Notes: a model not told the origin generated them from the letters alone. Numbered from the stretch's first letter, positions 10,148 through 20,852 are shown. The stretch is DNA of 64,000 bases from Bathynomus jamesi (GCA_023014485.1 JAJOZX010000484.1:1278501-1342500); one strand, 5' to 3'. Numbers and translations: made by a program.

Positions 10148-11640
10148 TTGGCGATGGGACCGAGTGTGCTCACGATTCGCTTTTCTCTCGTTGGAGTCGG
10201 TGGTGGCAGGATGCACGCGGGGGATGAAACTTTCCTTTTGTTTGCTATGGCTTCCTCTACTCCTCGGCTTACGACCTCTGCTTCTCATTCTCGGACTACT
10301 ACTCCTCTTAACACTCGGGTGATGGGCAACCAGGCCCTCGAGTCCTCTACCACTGGAAGACCGCATCCTGATGGGGTTGACCCCCCTCAGACTGCGGAAC
10401 ACTCGCGTCCTCCTCGTTCAAAGACTTCTCGTGTATCTTATTTCCGCAAGTCTTTTGACCCCCGTGGGAGCTGACGACTCTGACCCTGATTACCCTCGGT
10501 TTCTGTCCTCAGTTCTTCCGCTTCCCCCCCCCCCCCCCCTCTCAAGCGGGATGTTTTTGGGGTCTACGACGATTCACTTCCTGATGTGGCCCCAGAGTGA
10601 TGGTTCTCTTGTGGTGGAGGTCTCCTCCAGAGCCCAACACCAGAAGGTTTCGTCTCTCTCGACCCTGGCTTCTGCTCACCTGAATTGTCTCCCCAACTCT
10701 TCCTTTAACACTTGTACAGGTGTAGTACATGCTCCCCGCCTTTTGGAATACTCAGAATCGGATCTTCTCACCCGCCTCTCCTCTCAAAAGTGACCCGTGT
10801 TTACCGCCCACCCCGTATGGTTCAGGGGGCGGACCTCTCCTTTATTGATCCTGACCTTTTGCTCGTTCCCATTACTCCGAGAACATTACGGCAGTTATCT
10901 TCAATTTCCGGTCCGTCGTTACATCCCCAGACCACGCCGATGTTTTACTTGCCAGAGGTTCGGACACGTCAGTAAGACGTGCCGAAGTTCGAATCATCCT
11001 CGCTGCGCCAACTGTGGAGAAGACCACGCCGCTTCCTGTCCGACTTACCTCTTCGAGCGTGAGGTCCTGTCGGTCCGGGAGTCAGACAAGGTCAGCTTTC
11101 AGGAAGCGAGGGCCCGCGTTAGGTCCCGATTCGCTCGCCCAGGCCTTACTTTTGCTCAAACACCGCTCCTCCCGCCCGATTACCTCCCGTTCGCTCCGGA
11201 CTTCGTCCACTGTACCGTCCTCTTCCACACCCTATCATTCTACGCCTGATCAGGCCTCGTCCACCCATACCCCTATCTCATCCTCTTCATTCTCTTCGTC
11301 TCCACCCACTGTGTTCACTGTTCCTCCAGCCCGTTCCCCTAGAACTTCCAATTCCACTGTTCCCATCTGCTCCACCTCAGTAACAACTAACCCGCTTAGT
11401 CTCCCTCCTGAAACCATTGCTGACATTTCAGCATATATAGCGAAAACCGCCCCGTCTTCTGGACTCTCCTCCCCTCCTCGCTCTTCCGTTAAACGACCCA
11501 TCGTCATCCCCCGGCGTATGGGTCCCTCTGCCAAGCTTCCTTACTCAGACCCCCCGTCTCATCCCCTCGCTCCCTCTTTCACCCTACCCTCGTATTCCAT
11601 CCGCCTTCAAAAAGCCCTTTCGTTTTGCCGTCTCCTCTAA
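10148..11640 (+). pseudogene. Gag-like ORF1 of element Z with zinc knuckles
   Basis: The coding signal runs through three frames. The middle part carries CFTCQRFGHVSKTC (CX2CX4HX4C) and then CANCGEDHAASC, paired zinc knuckles that bind element RNA. After them comes FEREVLSVRESDKVSFQEAR with ARVRSR, a segment typical of Jockey/I-type ORF1 proteins. The C-terminal part is rich in Ser, Pro and Thr and reads SSPPRSSVKRPIVIPRRMGP near its end. A long C run near 10525 is a likely frameshift site. The start codon is uncertain. Confidence 0.75.
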
Positions 11641-12071
11641 ATTCCCGTTTCCCTTCGCGACCGTCCCTTTCCCTCCTCTATTCCTGATGGAGGTTATGCG
11701 GCCTCTGAAATTCGAATTCAAGCCACCCCCCCCCCCCCCCTCCTTCTCCAAAGCCCCGCTCCCTCGGTAATGTCCCGATGCCCTTAGCACCTTCATCTCC
11801 ACCCCGGCCCGCTTTGAACACCCCTTCCCCCCCCACCCCGCTCCTTGACCTCCCGATGCCCCCGGCAATTCTCCTCCACCCCCATCTCAGAAACTAGATT
11901 CACCCCGTCCTGCTTCCTACCCTCATTTTCGCATTCCCCTCCATCCCCTTTCATCCGTTCCTCAATCACCCCTTCTTCAACCTGCCTCCCAGTTTCGTCA
12001 GCTCGTCCTTCTGGTCATGCCTCTAAATCTCGCCCGATAACATCTCTCGCTCCCCTTGTATTCCGTTCTTG

Positions 12072-13190
12072 ATGGCTGCTATCCTTCAATGGAATCGCCG
12101 AGGCCTTCTCCCTAATTGGGAGGACTTCCTCCTCCTTATCCAGGATTTTGACCCGGTGTGCGTCTGCCTTCAGGAGACCCAACTTGGGGTTCGCCCCTTG
12201 CCTCCTCTCCGAAGGTTTTCATCATATCTCTCCCCCCCATCCGTCTGATGCAACCCCCCGTGTGGGGGCAGCAGTTTTCATCCGTTCTGATGTGTCATCT
12301 ACTCCCCTTACCCTCAACACTCCTCTCCAGGCAGTGGCGGCTCAGGTTTTCCTAGACCATTTATATTCGGTCTGCTCTTTATATCTTCCCCCTGTCACAG
12401 GAACTTTCTGTTGACGATCTTTCCGCTCACCTCCTGCAGCTTCCTCCCCCTTTCCTCCTCCTGGGAGACTTCAACGCGCGCCATCCTCTGTGGGGTGATA
12501 CCGTCACCAATCAGCGGGGCGGCGTTGTGGTCTCCCTTCTTTAAACTACTTCTGTCTGTCTTCTCAACACACCGGCCAGCCCACGACTTTTCACCTCCAG
12601 ACCCGTACATTTTCCTCCATAGATCTTTCGCTTACTTCTCCTTCCGCTTTCCTTGACTTCTCCTGAGCTGTCACTCCAGACCTTTACGGTAGCGATCATT
12701 TCCCCCTCCTCCGCTCTTCCTTCCCGATGGTCCCTCGTTAAAGCTGACTGGCCTCTTTTCTACACCGAAAGTTGAACCTCTGCCCCTCTGAGTAACTTCC
12801 TGACTGTCGATGCTGCTTCCACCTACCTCACAGATCATATCACCTGTGCTGCTCTGTCCTCTACTCCCAAATCTCCATTTCCCGCACTCTGCCCCTTCGG
12901 TTCCATGGTGGACCCCATCATGCACTCTGGCTGTTCAGGCTAAGAAGTCGGCCTTTCGTCGTCTTCAACGCCATCCATCCTTGGCAAATTCAATAGCCTT
13001 TAAACGTGCGCGAGCTCAGGCCCGTCGCACAGTCCGTGAAGCCCTCCGCTTTTCTTGGCGAGCGTACGTCTCCTCCCTCACTTCCCGCACCCTTTCCTCC
13101 TTAATCTGGAATAAGATTCGGAAAATTTCCGGAAAATCCACTTCTTACCCTTCTATCCTCGAAGGAAGCAGTGGTGCTCCCCTTTCCTAA
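12072..13190 (+). pseudogene. ORF2 endonuclease and linker of element Z
   Basis: The ATG at 12072 begins AAILQWNRRGLLPNWEDF, where the conserved Asn-Cys-Arg-Gly has become NRRG. Motifs FDPVCVCLQET and the GDFNARHPLWG block follow in shifted frames. After about 12900 the sequence reads LAVQAKKSAFRRLQRHPS and IWNKIRKISGKSTSYPS, the linker before reverse transcriptase. The frame is broken by several indels. Alignment with copy 1 is close across this region. Confidence 0.8.
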
Positions 13191-13900
13191 ACCCGGTAAG
13201 AACCCGACTTCTCTCAATTACCGCCCGGGGATCATCAATCCCCGTTGTGCCCGAAACTAGATTTCTGGGTCTCCTCCTTGATTCCCGCCTCTCCTGGATC
13301 TCCCATTTGAAGTCTCTGATGGCTTCGTGCCTTCAGACTTGTACCCTTCTCAAGTTCCTCTCTCAGACTGAATAGGGTGCTGACTGCCATACTCTTTGGC
13401 GCCTCTACCACTCCCTGGATTATGGCTGTCAGCCTGAGTGTCAGGCCTATTACTCCGCTCTGCACATGCTGGACCCGATTCACTCCTTAGGTATGCGCAT
13501 CAGCACTGGCGCATTCCGATCTTCTCCAATCGTTAGCCTGTATGAAGAGAGTGGCCATCTCCCATTGGATGCCCATCATACTTTGGAGGGTCTCAAATAC
13601 CTTTTTCGTGTTCGGCAGTTCTCTCCCACACCAGTCTTCCAATCCCTCTTCGGTCCTTCCACTGCGGCATGCTTTGACCGTCATCCCCACTTGATCCGAC
13701 CGTTTGGTCTCCGAATGGCTCCCGTCCTGTCTTCTCTTAGGGTGGAGGGGCGAGTGCTCTCCTCTCCCCCCTCCAACTATCCCCCCATGGACCATTCCGC
13801 CTTTCCGTATCTGCTCCCTCCTTTCTACTGTACCAAAGTCCCAGTTCCATCCATCCGCCCATCGACAACTATTCCTATCTCATTCCTCTTCCCATGCTGA
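13170..13900 (+). pseudogene. Truncated reverse transcriptase of element Z, catalytic core deleted
   Basis: The sequence reads PFPKPGKNPTSLNYRPG and within about 30 bases passes to RFLGLLLDSRLSWISHLKSL, which belongs after the YADD box in related elements. Palm motifs DxxKAFD, PQGS and YADD are therefore all missing. The rest reads the thumb and connection (MLDPIHSLGMRISTGAFRSS and SLYEESGHLPLDAHH). The deletion differs from that in copy 1, so the two copies lost activity separately. Confidence 0.8.
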
Positions 13901-14215
13901 TTCTATCCAGTGTTCACAGACGGCTATCGCTCTCCACTTGGAGTGGGCTGCGCGACCGTCTTCCCATCGGAAACTAAATCATTATACCTCCCCCCAGCGG
14001 CTTCCATCTTTACAACGGAACTATCGGCTATTCTTTTGGCCCTTCGGCTCCTTTTTCAGCTCCCCTCTACACCATTTATTATTTATTCCGACTCCCGTAG
14101 CGCTCTTGAGGCCCTGTCCTCTCTTGTCTCTCCGCACCCACTGGTACGGCAGATTCAGGACTGGCTGGTCCTTCTTTCATCACGCGGTAAGGTAGTCACC
14201 TTCTGTTAGGTACCC
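13900..14215 (+). pseudogene. RNase H domain of element Z
   Basis: It reads FTDGYRSPLGVGCATVF, then a PPAASIFTTELSAILLALRL block, then FIIYSDSRSALEALSSL. These are the three acidic positions of RNase HI (Asp in TDG, Glu in TEL, Asp in SDS). A stop follows at VVTFC. The fourth block (SHVGIPGNE) is visible in the next bases (about 14218..14245) after the stop. The domain would remove the RNA template during integration. Confidence 0.85.
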
Positions 14216-14219
14216 TCCC

Positions 14220-14580
14220 ACGTTGGTATTCCAGGCAACGAACGCGCGAACACCGCGGCGAGGGAGGTGTCCTCCCAGCCTTTCGACCCTAATACGCCTC
14301 TCCCAGCGTCGGACTTTACGAGGGTTTTCCGGGAGGCATTCCTTCGGCGGTGGCAACACCAGTGTGAGGATGTGACCAGGAATTCCTTGAGGGCGTTGAA
14401 GCCTACGATTCGACGGTGGCCTTCCTCCTGTCAGCGTGACCGACGGTCAGAAACCGCTCTGATGCGTCTACGCATCGGTCATACTCGCCTCACGCATGGG
14501 CATCTTATGACGGGAGGTGTTGCCCCCTCCTGCCCGTACGGCATTCCTCTCTCTCTGTTTCACATCTGCTTTTAGTTTGT
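14220..14580 (+). pseudogene. ORF2 C-terminal domain of element Z
   Basis: It reads VGIPGNERANTAAREV, then a region ending RLRIGHTRLTHGHLMTGGVA with CPYGIPLSLFHICF, the Cys/His-type C-terminal motif usual after RNase H in I-group and Jockey-group ORF2. The 3' UTR begins shortly after. Confidence 0.75.
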
Positions 14581-14931
14581 CCTGCCTTTGCCGTTGCTCG
14601 CTCCCAGTTCCTTCCTTTTTGCCCTTCAGGCTCCACTCTTACTCTTACTATATTGTTGGGTGACTCTACGCCAGTACCTAAGGGCACTCTTTTCTCTCTT
14701 CTTCGTCAAACTGGCCTTCTACTCTCTATTTAATGACTTGGGTGTAATTTCTTCCTCCCTTTGCTGATCATGGGGTTTTTCCTTTTCTCTCTCACGACTT
14801 TTCCTTAACTGTTTGTTGCTCCTTCAAATTCCCCCTTACCCCATCCCCTTGTGCTCTCTCTTTACTTTAGTTTCGGCGCGATATGACTTTAGTAGTTGAA
14901 GCGCCGGTGAAGCGCTGCTATTCATTCATTC

Positions 14932-14942
14932 AGGAGGAACAC
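14932..14942 (+). repeat. Target site duplication of element Z, right copy
   Basis: AGGAGGAACAC, the partner of 9744..9754. Confidence 0.9.
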
Positions 14943-16435
14943 CATCATGACCATACGCTCGGTAGAGTTGAGCCCAAATAGGGCAGAAAAAAACATCTTT
15001 GGAAAAGATTCTAATTTCAGACAATAAAGTCAGAGGAGGGAGGAGATGGAGGAACGGCACCGGAATCGTCCAGGGTTGAATTGCAAGCGAAAGTCTGAGC
15101 GAAGAGTTGAGCTTTGTCAGGAGAAGAGACGACAACTGTGCCCGTAGAATGGAAAAGAGGAGGGAAAGAAGAGGAAGTAAAGTTGTTGAAGAGGTTCTTA
15201 GCTAGATGTCAGAAAGAGCGAGAATAATTAGAATTGGATAGAATTTCACATTTTTGTCGGATAAAGGAATTTTTGGCGAGTCGAAGAACAGATTTTGCAC
15301 GATTCCGGGCAGAAATATAAGCTGAGTGAGAGTCAGGAGTTGGATGGCGACGGTACCTTTTGAAGGCCTCCTCTCTGTTGCGGATAGCATTTGAACGAGT
15401 GAAGTTAAACCAAGGTTTTTTTTTACATTAGTAGTAGGAATAGAATGTGAAATGTACGCCTCCATGCCCGAGAGAATCACCTCTGTGATGCGCTCTGCAC
15501 ACCCAGAAGGGCCCCAGCCACGGAAGCAATAATCATTCCATGGGACATCATAGAAGTACTGCCTAAGGGCCTCCCAATCAACGGTGCCAAAGTGCCAAAG
15601 GTGTCTCCTCTTGGGAGGATCCAAAGGCCCAATTGGAGCGATAGAACAGGAAACAGATATAAGATTGTGATCGGAGGAGCCCAACGGAGAGAAAAGTTTC
15701 ACAGAGTAAGGAAGAGGATGAGAGGTAAGAAATAAATTCAGATTGTTGAGACTATCTCCAAGGCGATCGGGGATACGAGTAGGGTGCTGTACAATCTGCT
15801 CTAGGTCATTTAGGATAGAAATGGAAGGAAAGCCAAAGGTAGTGGTGAACATTGAAATCTCCTAAAATGGAGATTTCAGCAAAGGGAGAGCGGGAAAGAA
15901 TGTATTCTACTTTGGAAGTGAGGTAGTCAAAGAATTTTGGACAGTCAGTAGAATTCGGGGAAAGGTAAACAGCGCAGATGTATTTAGTTTGAGATTGGCA
16001 TGTAAGCCATAGCCAGATGGTATAGAATTCGGAAGATTCGAGTTTGGGAGTATGAGAACAAGTTAGGTCATTGCGTACATATACGCAACATCCACCTTTG
16101 GAATGAAATTGAGTATAGAGAAAGTAAGAAGGTACAGAAAAGGGGTTGCTGTCATTCGTCCCAGACACTTGAGTTTCACTGAGGAAAAGATGATGAGGTT
16201 TAGAGGAGGAGAAGTGGTGTTCAACAGATTGAAAATTTGAGAAAAGGCCACGAATGTTGCAGAAGTTTAAGCAAAGTGAGTCAGACAGAGGTCCACAACA
16301 TCTCGAATGGGCAGTAGCAGATCCAGCCCCGCTGCCCGGGTCTGCGTTCCCGGTATCGGCAGGGGGAGAGCCAGAAGTGGGGACATTTATGGTTCCATCC
16401 CCAGCGGACTCCGAGGCTCTTGAAGTTGATGCCAT
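14932..16435 (-). pseudogene. ORF2 endonuclease and N-terminal region of non-LTR element Y
   Basis: From the ATG near 16435 the minus strand reads a low-complexity N terminus, then LCLNFCNIRGLFSNFQSVEH, LFLSETQVSG (catalytic Glu), [22 protein letters not shown] and, after a frame change near 15850, [13 protein letters not shown] (catalytic SDH). These are all the APE endonuclease blocks. A linker with [20 protein letters not shown] follows, then the start of reverse transcriptase to AYGHDGVPPE at the Z insertion point. Several frameshifts are present. Confidence 0.85.
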
Positions 16436-16685
16436 TTTTTTTTAAATTTTGAAAAGATTATGCAGTGTGTAAGATGCCTGTGTATGTAGTGAGGAATAGG
16501 GAGAGAAGTGTGTGTGTGAGAGCATGCTGGACTGCTCACAGGGTAGCTATGACACGAAAAAGGACCAGCTAAGGAGGACAGTGACGGGAGAAACGGGAGT
16601 TCCAGCACTCTCTATCTTCTGTCTAACGTCACCCCCGGAGTACTTCCCTGGTCGATTGGTGTCTACAATTTCCTCCTATAAATTG
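16436..16685 (-). other. 5' UTR of element Y
   Basis: Between the ORF2 start and the junction with element X lies about 250 bases with no clear ORF. It begins with an A/T run next to the ATG and has a CA-rich part at 16500..16520. I saw no separate ORF1, so either this family lacks it or it was lost. Confidence 0.5.
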
Positions 16686-17737
16686 GGATTGGGATAATTT
16701 GGAATGTTCAGTGCTTTTTCTTTGATAGCTAAAATTTCTGCTTTTGTTAGCTTCATTGTAAGAGGTGGCTCACTTAGTTTAGTATCATTCCAATTAATTA
16801 TTTCATCCCAATCCTTTGCATCAAAATTAAAATTAGGAACCTTGAAATCTCAATTCTAAATTTTGACCAGTCTCATTTCGCATGTCCACGATTTTACTAA
16901 CGGCTTTTTCACGTTTTCCCTAGCTGAGTCACACAACATTGCCAGAATAATATTTTCCGGGTGAGCAAAGTATGCATTTCGGGATATATACTTCTCAACA
17001 ATTTCTATTGATTCTCTAGGCAAATGCTTAACCCTATTAATAGCAGAAAAAACATCCCTTGGGCCATCTATGCAATTAGATCTACACTTGATGTCAAACC
17101 AATTAGGACCATAATTTGTCACAATGAAGCGTGTTATTGCGTAAAGTTTCTTTGCTGGTTTCACTGTTGAAACATAAAGCCTACAAACTCTATTAGGAAG
17201 AGTTAACCATCTAGCATGACTAAGATGACCTGGCTTTACATGAGCAATGTGTTCATCAACTGTACCTTTTCTGATTACTGAAATAATGCCGTATAAGTAC
17301 TGCTGATCTCCACTAAGCTCATCAACAATGTGTTGTGGCAGATAGAATAGTTTTTTACTACTAGTTATAGTTTTGAATTGTACTACTTGATTATTTTCAC
17401 AAAACTGAATGGCTTTCCCAATAGGACCAACATAGTTACTTTCCCCAGATGTTACACCATCCAATGTTTCAAAAATATGTCTTAGAGGTAAATCATTTGT
17501 ATGAAGCGTACAAATGAACCATTGAAGTGGCCTACCAAGCGCTTTCTCCATAACATGAATCACACCACCTTTATATCTAGTGTTGGTATTTGTACTATCA
17601 CAGCCTATTAGTTATATCATTTTGTAGATGTCTGTCCTTAATAAATGACAATACTGAATTTGCTACGTCCGCAGCCTTACTCGATGCTGGTGTCTGATGG
17701 GTAATATATACTCCACCTAGTTCAGCGATCGTTACAA
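16686..17737 (-). mobile_element. Element X, minus copy, 5' portion
   Basis: The stretch 16690..16890 is the inverted partner of 17738..17960, so X forms a palindrome with its head near 17738. It carries most of the X protein. Its continuation lies at 7690..8322 after Y (and Z) interrupted it between CCAAATTATCCCAAT and ATACCCAGAATGT. Confidence 0.75.
16700..17660 (-). pseudogene. Unidentified arthropod repeat protein of element X
   Basis: I recognise the wording as an uncharacterised protein repeated in arthropod genomes but cannot name its family. An early frame reads ASSKAADVANSVLSFIKDRH. After a frame break come CDSTNTNT-type residues, then MEKALGRPLQWFICTLHTND with LPLRHIFETLDG, GPIGKAIQFCE, GHLSHARWLTLPNRVCRLYV, and NAYFAHPENIILAMLCDSAR. 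After a stop near 16856 the homologous reading continues KVPNFNFDAKDWDEIINW, EPPLTMKL and NIPNYPN. The C terminus is on the plus copy. Because it is multicopy, palindromic and truncated, I infer a mobile-element protein, perhaps a transposase, but no catalytic set can be assigned from sequence alone. Confidence 0.55.
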
Positions 17738-18540
17738 GCTAGATGGTTAGCAAAATCATGGACACGCGAAATGAGACTGGTCAAAATTTAGAATTGAGAT
17801 TTCAAGGTTCCTAATTTTAATTTTGATGCGAAGGATTGGGATGAAATAATTAATTGGAATGATACTAAACTAAATGAGCCACCTCTTACAATGAAGATGA
17901 CAAAAGCAGAAATTTTAGCTATCAAAGAAAACGCATTGAACATTCCAAATTATCCCAATCATACCCAGAATGTAGAGCGTTGTATTAAATTAGTGACGGA
18001 CTCCTCAAGTTCATTATTTGGATTTGAAGCACGAGATGGTTTTATCAGAGTTAGAATGATTTCATGCCAGACGTAGAAACCAAAAAGGATTTTGATAAAA
18101 GTTTGCCTTTATTCGAATAGGTAAAGTTGTGTTTTGCAGTTACCATTTGTGTACTCATTTGCCGTGTGTTTCTATACTCTATATGTATTTAATAAAACAA
18201 ATTTAAAAAATGTTATTTTTCTTTCCTTGTTTCTTTATATTTCTCGCAACAAAACACTAAATTCGAGAATATCATTAATCCAAAAACGAAAAAGTAAATA
18301 AAAATTCATTAAATAAGTTGAAAATTATTTGCAGACGATATAGTTTTAAGTTTCGTGTGGGTTATTATATTCTTGACTATGTTCTTAGGGAAACGAATAG
18401 ATGTGTTATAAACGACTGTAAACCCAGTTGTGACACCCATTTCATATTTTGGCAAAAATGGGGCAGTTCAAGATACTCTAGAATATTACTTCAGTTTTCT
18501 TTGTGTTTCCGAGTTAAAACCACAATATAATTTCAGTGTG
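17738..18540 (+). mobile_element. Element X, plus copy (5'-truncated)
   Basis: It starts at the palindrome centre near 17738 and carries the protein C terminus followed by an AT-rich 3' UTR that mirrors 7740..8310. The outer end is separated by a 543-base MITE and resumes at 19084..19125 with the family end CACTCCGCCC. Confidence 0.75.
17778..18076 (+). pseudogene. C-terminal part of the element X protein
   Basis: Frames read FKVPNFNFDAKDWDEI-type residues (17800 on) and, from 17891, MKMTKAEILAIKENALNIPN, then YPNHTQNVERCIKLVTDSSS and FEARDGFIRVRMISCQT before a stop at 18074. The HTQNVERCIKLVT block is the most conserved tail of this uncharacterised family as I know it. It lacks the N-terminal half because of the palindrome junction. 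Confidence 0.6.
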
Positions 18541-19083
18541 ATGCATGGGTCGGGGAACTTTTTTGGGTATTACCCAAAAATCTATTTGAGTAAAATGAAA
18601 TTACCCCCAGACTTCAAAGTAAACAAAAACAAGCCAATTGCTCTTAAAATTGTTGCATATGGTATACAAAAAATTCAAATTAAAAAAATGTTTATTGGAT
18701 CCATTATTATGGAGAAATAAAAAAAAGCCACACATGCTGGCATAAGAATAGCACACAAACAAAATTAGTAAAAAGGATTGAAGAATTTAATTCAAAACAT
18801 CACTTCAGGTTTTGGAAAAATGATGCTGTTTCATTTTTGATACAACAACATCAAAATCAGGACGTAAATTCGTAATATTCTAAAATTTAGAAATAACGCC
18901 ACATTTATGTAACAAAATAAAATAAAAATATACGAAAAAATATCAGCACAAAGTGTCAAGCACTAAAAGCACCTCTTCGTTTCATGATACCATACACACG
19001 ACTGAGGCTCTGATGGACGTGTCTCTCATACCGCACGCATTACCCCCAAAATTTTTAAATTTACCCCTGTTCCCCGACCACTG
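18541..19083. mobile_element. MITE inserted in element X
   Basis: The ends read CATGGGTCGGGGAAC (from 18543) and, from the other side, CAGTGGTCGGGGAAC, a 15-base imperfect inverted repeat. Removing the block rejoins GTGTG to ATTAAAGGG as found intact at 7730..7740. The interior is AT-rich with no transposase. The target duplication is at most GAT, so the superfamily is unclear; the CAGTGGTC start is hAT-like. Confidence 0.6.
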
Positions 19084-19123
19084 GATTAAAGGGAAAGAAA
19101 ACTGCTGTCTGGTTTCACTCCGC

Positions 19124-19125
<2 letters not shown>
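19084..19125 (+). mobile_element. Element X, terminal fragment
   Basis: It reads ATTAAAGGGAAAGAAAACTG to CACTCCGCCC and is the inverted partner of 7690..7735. The (AT)n tract follows. Confidence 0.7.

Positions 19126-19161
<36 letters not shown>
19126..19161. repeat. (AT)n microsatellite
   Basis: AT dinucleotides between element X and a foldback repeat. Confidence 0.95.
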
Positions 19162-19163
<2 letters not shown>

Positions 19164-19300
19164 GCAAACCCACAAGGAAAAAGAAATGATTCCAAGGCCT
19201 TTCGTGTATTCAGAAATACACCTCGTCAGGGAATGACGAGGTTTACTTCTGAATACACGAAAGGCCTTGGAATCATTTTTCTTTTTCCGTGGGTTTACAT
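19162..19300. repeat. Foldback repeat with hammerhead-like core
   Basis: Inverted arms 19162..19229 and 19233..19300 pair over about 68 bases (outer AAACCCAC, inner ACACCTCGTC). On the minus strand 19230..19196 reads CTGACGA, a hairpin GTGTATT-TCTG-AATACAC and then GAAA, the order of a hammerhead core (N7 may be any base). One extra G lies between the core and stem II. Followed on the plus side by ATTC repeats. Confidence 0.65.
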
Positions 19301-19341
19301 CATTCATTCATTTCACATGTTTAATTGTGAAATTCATCATC

Positions 19342-19345
<4 letters not shown>

Positions 19346-19391
<46 letters not shown>
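19346..19391. repeat. (AT)n microsatellite
   Basis: AT dinucleotides directly before the tRNA-like array. Confidence 0.95.
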
Positions 19392-19394
<3 letters not shown>

Positions 19395-19491
19395 CTGCAA
19401 AGAACACGCAGTATAAATAACGTAAAGAACGACGCTTGTATAGGAGATATTCCGCGCAAGACGAGAGAGAGAGAACGAAACAATGAAAAAT

Positions 19492-19563
19492 GAGGTAACC
19501 ACCTGGGAATCGAACCCGGATCTTCCGATTGCCGGTCAGACGCGATACCATTACACCATGGGC
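19492..19563 (-). pseudogene. tRNA-like sequence, SINE head
   Basis: The minus strand has an A box TGGTGTAATGG, an anticodon arm TCTGA-loop-TCGGA and a B box GGTTCGATTCC, all good for RNA polymerase III. The acceptor stem does not pair and position 33 is C, so this is a tRNA-derived repeat, not a working tRNA. The loop would read GGC as anticodon. Confidence 0.7.
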
Positions 19564-19752
19564 CTCACTCTTCCAAATGCCGTAATTCTTCTACATACTC
19601 GCAGAAACCAATGCCCCAAGGGGGCACCTTCCGCATGCCGTAACATTATATACATTCAACTGCAAAGAACACGCAGTATAAATAACGTAAAGAACGACGC
19701 TTGTATAGGAGATATTCCGCGCAAGACGAGAGAACGAAACAAATGAAAAAAT

Positions 19753-19803
19753 GAGGTAACCACCTGGGAATCGAACCCGGGATCTTCCGATTGCCGGTCA
19801 GAC
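19753..19803 (-). pseudogene. tRNA-like sequence, truncated
   Basis: Only the 3' half with the B box and part of the anticodon arm is present. The A-box part is replaced by an inverted spacer piece. Confidence 0.65.
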
Positions 19804-19862
19804 GCGGTCTCTCTCTCTCGTCTTGCGCGGAATATCTCCTATACAAGCGTCGTTCTTTACGT

Positions 19863-19911
19863 TATATATATATATATATATATAATTCCCCCCCCCCCCC
19901 CCCCCCCCCCC
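19863..19911. repeat. (AT)n followed by poly-C
   Basis: An AT tract (19863..19884) is followed by an unbroken run of about 24 C (19888..19911). Confidence 0.95.
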
Positions 19912-20282
19912 GTCTTTTATATGCTTGTTCGTCTGTAGTCTTAATTTGTGTATTATTGAAGTTTAAACAAAATTATTTTTATTTCAGCGCTCGTCTTTGG
20001 AACCGTTTTAATTCGAAGTCCTGAGGTAAAGATGTTTTATCGAGAAAAGTCGGAGAGAGAAAAGACGGGCAACATTATTGATCCAATCGAGAAGAAAAAG
20101 CAAACATTCGTCCACCATTTTTTGGTGAACGATTACGAGTAACCAATTTTCTTCAGTTTAAATAAGAACAAAAAAAGTGTATTGTACAAATTTAGTAAAT
20201 TATGTTTCGACAAATCAGATCTTTATTTTCAGCTTAAGGACGTGTATTTTGTTTCTCATCTCTCTCACACACACACACACAC

Positions 20283-20313
<31 letters not shown>

Positions 20314-20486
20314 AATTTAAATTCTGTACTGATTTATCGCTTTGTAGTACCTGGTAATTCCATACACTAAAACCAAGCTCAGCTCCTCGTCTATTGTTAC
20401 TTTCGCAGTCATTCCTACCTTAAGAAAAAAATAATATAGTCAACACTGAAAATTCCTATGATGCGCGACTTTTGCGCCACTATATA

Positions 20487-20552
<66 letters not shown>

Positions 20553-20686
20553 CTTCAAAAGTCATGATCGGATGAAAGTGTATATTTACAGTATTTTGCA
20601 ATATTTACACAATTTCATGTGCGATGACAGGTTTGCTGCATTACGAACAACGTTAGAGCATAACCGATCCGAACGTCGCTTTTGAA

Positions 20687-20751
<65 letters not shown>

Positions 20752-20811
20752 TATATATATATATATATATATTATAATATATATATTTATATATATATAT
20801 ATATTATACAG

Positions 20812-20852
<41 letters not shown>

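Larger units (their letters stand above)
9755..14931 (+). mobile_element. Element Z: near full-length I-group non-LTR retrotransposon, copy 2
   Basis: It is bounded by an 11-base duplication (AGGAGGAACAC). The 5' UTR occupies 9755 to about 10150, ORF1 about 10150..11640, ORF2 12072 to about 14580, and the 3' UTR ends with GAAGCGCCGGTGAAGCGCTG and an ATTC tail at 14921..14931. ORF2 holds an APE endonuclease, a fragment of reverse transcriptase, RNase H and a C-terminal domain. The RNase H places it in the I group; the exact clade needs a tree. The reverse transcriptase core is deleted near 13230, so the copy cannot move by itself. Confidence 0.85.
19392..19866 (-). repeat. Tandem tRNA-derived repeat array, locus 1
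   Basis: Two minus-strand units repeat with a period near 261 bases. Each holds a tRNA-like head, then a spacer with CTTGCGCGGAATATCTCC and AAGCGTCGTTCTTTACG. The second unit is cut at about 19803, where a short plus-strand spacer piece follows (19804..19866), so the array ends in an inversion. The same unit forms the array at 30063..30685. Confidence 0.75.

Noticed and set aside
18541..19083. Assignment of this MITE to hAT by target duplication
   Set aside because: The flanks share at most GAT, not eight bases; superfamily left open.
19392..19866. CRISPR-like array
   Set aside because: The period of about 261 bases and tRNA-like content fit a SINE-type tandem repeat; eukaryotic context.
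20458..20685. Ile-Tyr repeat proteins here and at other AT tracts
   Set aside because: Translations of (AT)n microsatellites.
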